In this document: in pieces, positions 34,702-43,345 of the stretch
How positions within the stretch are numbered: position 1 is the first letter of the stretch
Layout of the letters: every line of letters starts with the position of its first letter
DNA from: Paraescarpia echinospica
Taxonomy: Eukaryota > Annelida > Polychaeta > Sabellida > Siboglinidae
Length of the DNA: 64,000 bases
Assembly: GCA_020002185.1 (NCBI GenBank)
Contig: CM034543.1
Span: forward strand, 4,063,834 to 4,127,833
Reading direction: 5' to 3'
Program-made: the position numbers and the translations under genes
The notes under the pieces: model-generated
The model's input: the letters and a program-made list of their open reading frames with translations, nothing else
What the model was told of the DNA's origin: nothing
Database searches by the model: none

Positions 34702-35433
34702 TCACAACTCGTCCCACGCCGCGACGTCCAACGAAGGGGACCGTTTTCTCTTTTTAGCGTCGCGTCGCATCCGTCGTCTCCGCTCCGGCGACAATGATGA
34801 ACTAGCCGACGGCGTCACCGCCTCTTCTAGAAGCCGCTTCTGCCGCCACTCCATATACGCCCGATAGCGCGGGTTGCCTACGAATTCCATAGGGATGTTC
34901 ATACCCTTGATGCGCAACCCTCGCGCCATCCTACGGGCGCTGTCGTATTCTTTCTCGTTCGCATGAGATCGTTCACTAGATTGACCATGTTACTCCCCGC
35001 GACCGTTTCACCGGCGTACACGATTTCGCCGCGGTCGTTCCATCGACACAACGGATCGGCTTTTATTTTCGCGATAAGCAGACCCGTCTTCCATTTCAGC
35101 GTTTTCGGCATGCTGGCTATGATTTCGCGCTCTACGGCCTCCGACAATGGTGGTGGTGGCGTCGCCGCCGCCGCCGCCGTTGACCACCGACACGCGTACC
35201 GGTTGCGCCGCTCGAGCCGCCTCTATCGTGTTGTAGCGACTCAGCAGTTGATTGTACGACGCCACCTTATCGCGTTCGGATAAATCCGACCGCTCTAGAA
35301 CGTCCTTCATGTCGCTGTCCAGGCTACTCGGCACACGTGATCGGGGCGTGCTCGGCGGCTGATCGATACGTGGCAGGAGGCTTTCCACCAATCGCGGGTC
35401 GACCAACGCCATCTTCTTCGCGTACTGCATCAA
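34702..35433 (-). pseudogene. Conserved Polinton virion-associated protein, two frameshifts
   Basis: Three frames together cover one conserved protein of about 240 residues. 35433 to about 35150 reads MMQYAKKMALVDPRLVESLL and a DLDSDMK-like helix. About 35147 to 34970 reads KIKADPLCRWNDRGEIVYAG and AGSNMVNLVNDLMR. About 34960 to 34702 reads GLRIKGMNIPMEFVGNP and a basic end, KKRKRSPSL. The pattern 'W-R-GE-Y-G-GSN-LVND' is one I associate with a widespread unnamed Polinton structural protein. Frame changes fall near 35150 (a GGT/GCC repeat tract) and 34965. It starts 1 nt after the stop of the upstream 133-aa gene. Confidence 0.62.
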
Positions 35434-35835
35434 TCACCCGCTGCCGATTACCTGTCTGAGCAGCGGCAGGAGAACGGTGCTCGCTAACGGCGCTAGCAGG
35501 GCCGTCAGAAAACCACCCGCACCCTTTTGCAAGACGACTCGCTTCTGCTTAACCGGAACTTGTTTGTCGGCCAGTTTACGCAGGTGATTCCTGTATTTCG
35601 CCAACACGCGTTTCTGCTTCGGCGACAGCTTTACGTTCCCTTTCAGAATGTTGTACGCGCAATCGCACAGACTACAAATGAGACCGGCGTCCGCGTGGCC
35701 GATCACGGCTTTTCGCAGATCGATGTTCCGCCTATGCCTCTCCAACAGCTGCAGGGCGAAAATGTGTCTCTTCACTCGGTTCGTCGGTCCCGCCACCTTC
35801 GGTTGTCGCTTCGCTACCACCGCGCGTCCCGTCAT
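35434..35835 (-). CDS. Conserved small basic Polinton protein (133 aa), intact
   Basis: The ATG at 35835 is preferred over 35946 because a TATAAG box sits at 35873-35878, 38 nt upstream. Features: a basic N-terminus, a helical block LLERHRRNIDLRKAVIGHAD, a Cys motif ICSLCDCAYNILKGNVKLSP, KQKRVLAKYRNHLRKLADKQ, and a hydrophobic C-terminus LTALLAPLASTVLLPLL. The pattern 'LRKAI-HAD-LI-ECA-NILKGNV-L' is common to Polintons of many animals and is probably a virion core or assembly protein. Gene order places it between the ATPase and the virion-associated gene. The function is inferred from context only. Confidence 0.72.
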   Translation of the reverse strand: MTGRAVVAKRQPKVAGPTNRVKRHIFALQLLERHRRNIDLRKAVIGHADAGLICSLCDCAYNILKGNVKLSPKQKRVLAKYRNHLRKLADKQVPVKQKRVVLQKGAGGFLTALLAPLASTVLLPLLRQVIGSG

Positions 35836-35872
35836 AGCGACTAATAAGCGTACGCGGCGACGTCCCTCTCTT

Positions 35873-35878
35873 CTTATA
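35873..35878 (-). promoter_or_regulatory. TATA box (TATAAG) before the 133-aa gene
   Basis: CTTATA on the plus strand, 38 nt upstream of the ATG at 35835. Confidence 0.55.
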
Positions 35879-35915
35879 GGCTGCTGCCGCCGCCGCCACC
35901 CTTCCGTACGTAGAC

Positions 35916-36515
35916 TTACTGAAGGCGATCGTCCGGAAATATGCACGAACGCTGGCGCATGTCCTCTTCCGTTTCCTGTTTCATATCCACGAAGAGATAG
36001 CCTTACGTCGCCGACGTCGCGTCTTTGAAAGCCTCTATCATGTATTTGACCTTTCCCGGGTACATCTGTTTCGCTGGGTGACCTACTTGACCGGCGTCTC
36101 GGGGGCTCTTGAATAGCACTATGTATTGGGCGTTCAGGCTGATTGTACGGTTTTCTTTCCCTTTCGGAAACATGTTCTGCCGCAGTTGTACGACCGACGT
36201 ACTACAATGATGGCTTTTTTTAGTAAATAGCGCCGTCACCCGGCTATCAGTCTCCTCCATGAGGTCGTCGAGTACTAGAAGCATCCTCGTTTTACCGTCT
36301 AAACGTTTCGGATCCGGCAGGCCGTCTACGAACTCTATTTTCGAAGACATAGACGTGTAGGCGGCCTGCCACTGCCCGTATCACCACAGGATTTTCTCGA
36401 GCGGCGGATCGATCATAGCGTGCCGTATCAGACGGTCGACGAACGTCGTCTTACAGCACCCCGTAGGACCGGCTACTATACATGTAAAAGGATGCTTCAA
36501 CGACGGTCCGCCCAT
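35916..36515 (-). pseudogene. Polinton packaging ATPase (FtsK/HerA-type), two stops and altered Walker A
   Basis: 199 codons from the ATG at 36515, which lies about 35 nt after a TATAAAG box (36549-36555). Walker A is visible at residues 16-23 (GPTGCCKT), where the usual GxGK glycine before Lys22 is Cys21. Walker B is MLLVLDDLMEE (about 36290-36260), followed by VVQLRQNMFPKGKENRTISL and YIVLFKSPRD, typical of the A32/Polinton genome-packaging ATPases. TGA at 36381-36383 (codon 45) and TAA at 36003-36005 (codon 171) interrupt a frame that remains conserved afterwards (GYLFVDMKQET). The enzyme would translocate DNA into capsids. The family call is firm; this copy is not functional. Confidence 0.88.
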
Positions 36516-36539
36516 TTTCCACGACTGAGCGAACGCTTT

Positions 36540-37001
36540 TTATGCATCTTTATAAGCGTCGCGCACCTCCATCAACAGTTTACCGAGCATGTTCTCCCTC
36601 GAAAAGCCCCCGATCCTGGCACCCCAGAAACCCTCCCTACTCGGTACCCATTCCACCAATTCGGCGTCCCCGGTGGCCAACAGGGCGGCCTTCAACTTGT
36701 CCGACCCGCCAAACTTCCTCATCAACAACGACTTCATACAGCTGACCCTAACGGCGTTCCATTCGGTTCCCGTTCTCTTTTTTCGAATTTCGTAACTGCG
36801 TCGTTTCGCTACATAAGGCGATCGCGTTCTTTTGATACGCTCGGCGCATTCCACGTCTTCGTTGAACATTGCTTTCCTATACTGATAGGCGTGCTCGACG
36901 GATCGGAAGCCCCGACCGAACGCCGTCAATCGACACGTATACATATTCGACAAGAACGAGCGCGATCCGCCAAACTTTATAGGCGGCGACGACGGCGACA
37001 T
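36540..37001 (-). CDS. NADAR / YbiA-like protein (putative ADP-ribose N-glycosidase), intact
   Basis: 153 residues, uninterrupted, ATG at 37001 with TATATAAG 32 nt upstream. NADAR signatures in order: FLSNMY (16-21), a GF-SVEHAYQYRKA block (31-44; Glu36, His37, Gln40 and Lys43), a PYVAK alpha segment (62-66), W81 and R85 before a KFGGSDKLKAALLATGDAEL stretch (96-115), FWG (125-127) and the N-LG-LLM-R ending (137-147). NADAR proteins cleave N-glycosidic bonds of riboflavin intermediates or remove ADP-ribose from modified nucleic acids, and occur in bacteria, phages and large DNA viruses. A counter-defence role against host ADP-ribosylation is an inference. It is the outermost gene on the right side, and its stop lies 25 nt before the ATPase start. 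Confidence 0.82.
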   Translation of the reverse strand: MSPSSPPIKFGGSRSFLSNMYTCRLTAFGRGFRSVEHAYQYRKAMFNEDVECAERIKRTRSPYVAKRRSYEIRKKRTGTEWNAVRVSCMKSLLMRKFGGSDKLKAALLATGDAELVEWVPSREGFWGARIGGFSRENMLGKLLMEVRDAYKDA

Positions 37002-37032
37002 ACCGACTACCGATAACCCGCTACCGCCATCG

Positions 37033-37040
37033 CTTATATA
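37033..37040 (-). promoter_or_regulatory. TATA box (TATATAAG) before the NADAR gene
   Basis: CTTATATA on the plus strand, 32 nt upstream of the ATG at 37001. Confidence 0.6.
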
Positions 37041-37172
37041 CTTCCGCCGCCGCCGCCGCCGCTAGATGGAGGACCACGAATCTAAAAATGGCCGACGGGA
37101 TTCGGACCAGGAATCTTTCGATCCCTAGTCGAACACGCTCCCAGAAGAGCTAATCCGTCGCCAACGTTTATG

Positions 37173-37509
37173 CAGTGGTTTTATCGCGGTTATATAACCG
37201 CGCGATAAAAGCATTATTGCTTAGGTAAGCACACGCTAGGTACGGCGTTGATCGCTAGGGAGATAACTAAAATAATCATTGTGCTCACCGCTAGATGGCA
37301 CCTCAAATGTACTTAGAGGGGGGTAATCCATCACGTTTTTTATAAGTAGGTTCCCGAAAACGTTTAGTGTCAAAAAAGCCTTTGATCTTTTTTATAAGTA
37401 GGTTCCCGAAAACGTTTAGGGGTAATAAAAACGTTTTTTATTAGTAAAGTTTTGCCCAAAGGTCACCAAAGGTGTCGTGCTCGGGCCTCTAAAGAGCCTC
37501 TATACTACT
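37173..37509 (-). repeat. Polinton right terminal inverted repeat
   Basis: Reverse complement of 21930-22268 with about 10 differences, including the duplicated AAACGTTTTCGGGAACCTAC element and the CGCGGTTATATAACCGCG palindrome (37185-37202). It lacks the extra terminal decamer of the left end. Confidence 0.96.
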
Positions 37510-37515
37510 CACTGG
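37510..37515. repeat. Polinton target-site duplication, right (CACTGG)
   Basis: Identical to 21914-21919. Confidence 0.95.
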
Positions 37516-38275
37516 CTCAGCGCTCCAGAGAACTCCTGCATTCCCTTGAACTCCTCCCGACGCGTCGGGTCAACATCATCAGCCCTGCTCACAAATCTGA
37601 TTATAAATACCTGTTGTGAAAGTGATAGAATACGTCGATCAGGAGTTCGTCTATCGGTAGCAGGAGTTTCTTGCAGGCGTCCACCACACAGAGGTCCTCT
37701 AGGTGGCAGATGCAGCCCAGGTCGATCAGCTTCGGCTGTTTCTCCCGCAGTTGGGAGAAAACGCTTTTGCGTTCGCCGACCATCGAGTTTGTACTGTCGG
37801 AGGCATACGCAACCAAGTAGCGCCACTGTATGTTGTGAGAACTAAAAAAAACACCAGCATCATAACTACACCCATGAAATCATAGAGCAACAACCACAAA
37901 ATGTCATAGTGAAGACGCAACAGTACCATGCCGCATTCAAGGTATGTTATAGGACCTGAAAAACAACCTTTCAAAATTACCACACATATTCAACCCTAAT
38001 CACATTTCATATTATTGTCAGGTGTGCCAATACTAACCTCAATTAAACATGCCTCGATGGTAGCAAACATGTTCTCGCCGGTGCCGATGTTGCATGTCGG
38101 CAGAGCGAGGAACTGTGTCAGGCTGCACGATGCGCCCTCGTCAAAAACGCGCACCAGAATCACAAAGTCCTTGTCGCCTCCGTCGTCTGTGCCGCTGTCG
38201 CAGAGCAGAGCGAATGCATGAACACTTTTACAAACCACCATCATTGATATTCCAAACATATTTTGAAAAGGTCAT
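37510..38275 (-). pseudogene. hAT-like transposase gene, upstream half (right of the Polinton)
   Basis: On the minus strand, SVHAFALLCDSGTDDGGDKD, FVILVRVFDEGASC and LPTCNIGTGENMFATIEACL (38230-38030) are followed, after a non-coding stretch of about 190 bp (about 38020-37830, possibly an intron or insertion), by VAYASDSTNSMVGERKSVFS, CICHLEDLCVVDACKKLLLP and LLIDVFYHFHN (about 37815-37610), then RREEFKGMQEFSGALS, which runs into the target site. This resembles SCAND3/ZMYM-type hAT-derived proteins, where a 'SDS-MVG...C-CHL-NL' region precedes a C-TRW segment. That segment is found on the other side of the Polinton. Internal stops and frame changes show that it was already decaying. Confidence 0.7.
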
Positions 38276-38356
38276 TATTATTATGTCGTTCAAAATGTTA
38301 ATTTTTTTAGCAGAATGATTCATTGATAGCTAACCATAAAATACATGAGTAAAACA

Positions 38357-41300
38357 TAAATTAATGTGACAGACTTGTGTACATGGTAACTTTTTGGTGG
38401 ATATCACTCCGTAAACATAATGAGACGAGGACTAATTCTTGTCAAATATTTATGGGTAGGGAAAAAAGTGTATCATAACTTTGCAACCAATCAACACAGT
38501 CTCACAAATTAGCACTCAAAATGTTGATATGAAACCCCTCTACAAACTGATATATGATATGTATAAATTAGATTAATAATTAGGTCAGAGAGGTCAAAAG
38601 GTCACGACATTTTGGAGATGCTAATAATCTGACACCCTACCATTAATTGTACTACTACTTCATGAATGAGGGATATAGTTCGTCTTAACTGCCCTGAATG
38701 TGAATGATAGACGCCAAGTGAGAAGTTATAGGGGTAATTGTTCAATTATTTTGCAAAATGTGCATTCCACAACAAACTATAGAAAGTCATATTTACAAAA
38801 CTATCAGAAAAGTGCTGTTTTGGGGTAGCTAGGGAACAACTCATAAGTACTTTGCAGCCAATCAACAGATCTGTACAAACTACCACTAAAAAAGGAGGAC
38901 AAATTAAGGACCCACACGAGACCCACCCTACGCCGATTGCGATTGTTCCCTCTGCTGAATAAAGTTTAGGTTTCCATCATCTAATCCAAAACACAATCTG
39001 AATTCTCCTCAATTGTCCTTTATTTTTTTCAATGTTGTTTTATATACTTTATTTAAAACATTTACATTATATTCATTTACATACATTAAAAAAACTATCA
39101 TGCTACGTATTACATCCTATTTCTAAATAAACAGCAGTTACTTTTTTTACAACTGTTTCCATTGGTGCTACTATACGACACCTTAACAACGCCTATGCGC
39201 CTTGGAGTTTCGTGTCAGAGCGCCCCTACGTTACGGATTACCTGACGTTAGTACCTTCATTAGGAAGCTAACTAGATAACAAGTCTTGGTAACAATTACC
39301 TTACTAACAATCATCTCCATAATCAGAATCAATGTCTACAAAGTCTTCCATTTCGGTGTCGTCAGATTTATGATTCATACAGTTCTGTAATTTGTCAATA
39401 CAAATGCACCTCTTTGGCTTGCATTCTCGTCTGCACTGGCAAGCAATCATTTCCATCACAGCATCTGATGCTGGCATTCCCTGCACCCAGTCTATGCTTA
39501 AAATACCATCTAAATTTAACACCAGTTCTTGAACCCCTGTTGCTTCTCTCTGCATCCTTGATTGATGCCTCATTGAACACCACGTCGATTCGCTGGCTCT
39601 GAGCACCTTCGTGCAATACAAGCTTAAGAGCAGACTTTGCATGTTCAGCAAATGCTTGGTTGCTTCCATTCATTTTCTGAATGACACTCATTCCATCAAT
39701 CATACAAGCGGACTGCTTGGGAAGAGTCTCAGCTGGTGGCACGTTCTTTCCAATGTGGTTTAGGAGTTTGGCTTTATCTGACTTTCGTAGCGACCCATCC
39801 TCATTCGACAAAGCCCATGGCAAAGGTCAAAGTGGGTGGGCAAACACATAAGCTGACGACTTTGTGCGATAACTATCATGCGACCAAACAAGTTTCTATC
39901 AACATTTATGATGATGTATTTACCTTACACCTGACATTCATGGTAGAGATGTTCGCGAATGTCTTGAGATCCTGTTTCTTCACCTTGGCATGGAAGTCCA
40001 CAGCATCAGGATGGTCTTTCTCAAGACGATCGCGTTTTAAGTCTTTGTATGCCTCTTGACCTGTCTTCTTGGCTGCTGATGTCATCTTCGTGACATCAGC
40101 AGGGGCCTGCGTCCTGTCGCGATATTAGCCGAGGCGTCTTGTTCCTGTCTGAATGGGTTAATCCACGAGTTTTGTAGGAGGTCAACCAGTGGCTGGACAT
40201 CAACCACATCTTTCAGATTCCTGGTTGGTTGCAAGTCTGCATGGTTTAACCCTGAGCTACCAAGGCCTGTCATGTCTCTAATCTGCCTCAGGTACGTGAT
40301 CCTGTACTTGAACTGCCCTGATTCAGACTGAAACCCGTTGTGCCACCTGGGGTCTGGGTGTCCTTATTTATGGTCTCCTCTAAGGTTTGATCAACAGGGA
40401 TTCTGCCAAATGGGTTTCCTCTCCAAGCGGTACGGAAAATTCCCCTTGCATAAAATGTTCGTAGACTCAGGGTGATCAAGTTAAAGTCTTGACATATCAG
40501 CATAGCAGACGGGGAGATAGCGGGCGTAGTTTAGTACAATAGGATCACTTCTCTTTTTGACCGCAAAAGTCCAAGTAGAATATCAATCATGTTGATGTAA
40601 GGCATCCAGAATGCAGACAAACTTCCATTTCCAGACCGCAGGAATTCAAAGTATTGCTCGAAGAGCTGCATTACATGTCTACATGATGCACACGACACGA
40701 CTTCATCCAGTGTCTGAGGTGAGACGTCAACAGCGAGACCTTGTAGGACACGTAGAGCTTCATCTAAGTGTCCATGTTCACTTGTCTCTGTCCACTGCAG
40801 GAATCCATTCCATGCAAGTCGCAAGAGGGCTTCATACATGAGCTTATGCATCCTTACTGCACGATTGTACTTTCTGCCGTCCAGAACCCCGCTAATGGAA
40901 CCATCTGCAGCCACTCCCGACTCAACAAAGAGATGTCGAAGACCTGCATCTCCAAATCGCTTTCCTATGACAGCAAGCAGTCTACATATAGTGAAGAAGT
41001 TGCCCATTCGGGGTATGATACAACCGAATTTGTCTTGATGTTTCCGTGCCACCTCAAGCGCTTCAGGGTATAAGTGCCTCGTCATACACACATTGTGACA
41101 CTTAACTTCAAGTTGACCATGACCTTGACAGACTGGCTAAGTACTTCATACACAGTGGACAAGTGGGTGGCAGGTGAATTTACTTTTGGAAGGTACGCTT
41201 CAAAACGAATATTTGGAGTGTCAGATTGTTAGTCTAGATGTTGATATAATGCTGAGATACTGCCAATTGTATTATAAATTATGCACCATTCGTTAAGTTC

Positions 41301-41918
41301 TAGGTGTGGTATCTACCAAAAAGCTATTCTCAACAAATATATATCTCATCAATTTATATTTTTGTAGTTGGGCTATTCTAAAAACAGCATAGGGTGTTGC
41401 CCGCCCAGGTGATATCAATTCGTTAAATTTCAGGGTCTTGCCCATGGACTATTCCCCCAAAACAGCACTTTTCTGTTAGTTTTGTAAATATGACTTTCTG
41501 TTGTGGAAGGCACATTTTGAAAACTAATTGAACAACGACCCCTTTAATTTCTCACAGGGTGTCTATCATTCATATTCTGGGCAGTTAAGACGAAATTGAT
41601 CCCTCATTCATGAAGTAGTAGTACAATTACTGCCAAGGTGTCAGATTTTTAGCATCTCCAAAATGTCGTGACAATTTTGTCCTCCTGTGACCTAATTATT
41701 AATATAATTTGTACATATCATATATCAGTTTGTAGAGGGGTTTCATACAAACATTTTGAGTCATAAGATGTGAGGCTGTGTTGATTGGTTGCAAAGTTAT
41801 GATACACTTTGTTTTCCCTACCCATAAATATTTGAATTTGTCCTCGCCTCATTATGTTTACGGAGTGATATCCACCAAAAAGGTACTATGTATATAAAAG
41901 TCTGTTACATTAACTTAT
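38357..41918. mobile_element. Unclassified element with inverted arms of about 465 bp
   Basis: 38357-38826 is an imperfect inverted copy of 41455-41918. Matching stretches include GTGATATCCACCAAAAAG (38404-38387 reversed; 41866-41883), CTACCCATAAATATTTG and CATTTTGGAGATGCTAA, which reads reversed as TTAGCATCTCCAAAATG. The arms enclose the minus-strand protein relic at 39302-41091. Direct subterminal repeats are present too: the CCCGCCCAGGTGATATCAAT type occurs at about 41396-41455 and again at about 41960-42020. No clear target duplication was found, so the true ends may lie outside the arms. Confidence 0.6.
39302..41091 (-). pseudogene. Repeat-associated protein of unknown family, with C-terminal Cys cluster, degenerate
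   Basis: Minus-strand segments in shifting frames: 41091-40531 (NFFTICRLLAVIGKRFGDAG, DGRKYNRAVRMHKLMYEALL, MPYINMIDILLGLLRSKRE); about 40470-40290 (NPFGRIPVDQTLEETINKDT); about 40230-40130 (NSWINPF); about 39823-39500 (QSACMIDGMSVIQKMNGSNQ, RIDVVFNEASIKDAERSNRG); and 39460-39380 (CQCRRECKPKRCIC, a CXC-like Cys cluster). I recall this order from large uncharacterised multi-copy proteins in invertebrates and fish, but I know of no function. An acidic tail ends at 39304. The inverted arms around it suggest that it belongs to a transposon. Confidence 0.55.
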
Positions 41919-43130
41919 TAACTACAGGCATAGGGCTATTAAAAAACACCGTGAGATTTTGCCCGCCCATGTGATACCAATTCGTTAAATTTCAGGGTGT
42001 GGCCCATGGACTATATCTGTCGCACTGCCATCGGAACGAAATTGACATTGAGGGGGCTGAGCCGGAAGCTTCGTTCGGTCATACATGACATCGGAAGACG
42101 GGCGGTAAGGGGGGAGCTGTTGAATATTTTTGGCGACGACGTTGATACATTTTTAAGCTCACCAACAACCTGATTTGCGCCCCCTTTGAGGTTCGCCAAA
42201 ACACCTTCAGGCTCACCAAAACAAACATAAAATTCCACCCAAAAAGGCACCCCTTCCCTATTGCGGGGGAGTTAATCCTATATATAACTCCCACCAAGCA
42301 ATTTCACCCTCAAAATGCACACTCTCTCCCTAAATACTGGGGGGCTAATCCTATCTTCAGCCCCTCCACAAAAATTGTTGGTGAGTGCTCAGCCCTCACC
42401 AATAATTGTACCCCCCCCCCGGTTCTGAAACCTATACGTGTTTGGCATTTGCCATTGATGGCGTCACAACGATCGAGTTTCTTGTGTCCGGGCTGATGCA
42501 GGGAACGACACATCACACAAATGTGTCACTTTGTTCGCGAGACGCGAAGCAGATTGCGTTCGCTGGAGCTGAGCAACCTAACCGGTTGACATCGGTTGCA
42601 CTGAGGTTTCTGGCCAGTCAGGGTTTGGTGTACGGGGCACAAGATCTTGAACTCAACTAGCATTTCTACCGGTAGTCAGTGCAGCTTCACTAGCAGCGGT
42701 GTCGCATAACCTAATTTCGTGGCATCTTCAGAAAGACCGACAAGACGCCGGCCACCGTGTTTTCAACTCTCTGCAGATGTTTGAAGGAGCAACGCGTTGC
42801 ATGCCACCGCTAAGTCTGGTGACAAACGCATGGCTCACTTGTTCCGTAGCACAGGGCCAAAAGTAACGCCTGATCCTTAAAATATGTAGGTGGAACATTT
42901 CATACCTGCAAACAGCGATCAAACGAAACTCTATCGTCATCATGGCATCAAACTGGACGCCAATATACTGCGCGCGCGCGCGTGTTTTGCGTGTATGCAT
43001 ACGTGCATGTTTGCGCGCGTGCGTGTTTGTTTGTATACATACGTGCATGTATGCGTATTTGAGAATTTTGCATACGTGCGTTCGTGTGCGTGAGCGGTGT
43101 ATTTATGTTTGCTCTGCGTCTGGCTGTCTG
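41919..43130. other. No recognisable gene
   Basis: It contains short related CACCAACA/CACCAAAAC phrases (about 42155-42230) and a C-run at 42411-42420. No conserved protein is seen on either strand. Confidence 0.4.
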
Positions 43131-43138
43131 TCTGTCTG

Positions 43139-43345
<207 letters not shown>

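Larger units (their letters stand above)
21920..37509. mobile_element. Polinton/Maverick DNA transposon, 15,590 bp, full length end to end
   Basis: Perfect 6-bp target duplication, inverted repeats of about 338 bp starting 5'-AG, and the diagnostic Polinton gene set: family B polymerase, retroviral-type integrase, FtsK/HerA-like packaging ATPase, adenain-like protease, double-jelly-roll major capsid protein and penton. Plus-strand genes lie at 23649-30138 and minus-strand genes at 30321-37001; the two blocks converge at about 30140-30320. The GC-rich coding style differs sharply from the AT-rich flanks. The two inverted repeats differ at roughly 10-11 positions (about 3 percent), which suggests a fairly recent insertion followed by decay. 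The polymerase, integrase, capsid, protease and ATPase genes all carry breaks, so this copy cannot be autonomous. Confidence 0.97.

Noticed and set aside
30321..37001. Alternative genetic code (stop codons read as amino acids) in the Polinton
   Set aside because: The stops include TAA and TGA at varied sites, frameshifts accompany them, ordinary Tyr, Cys and Trp codons are used throughout, and host genes next door use the standard code. Decay is simpler.
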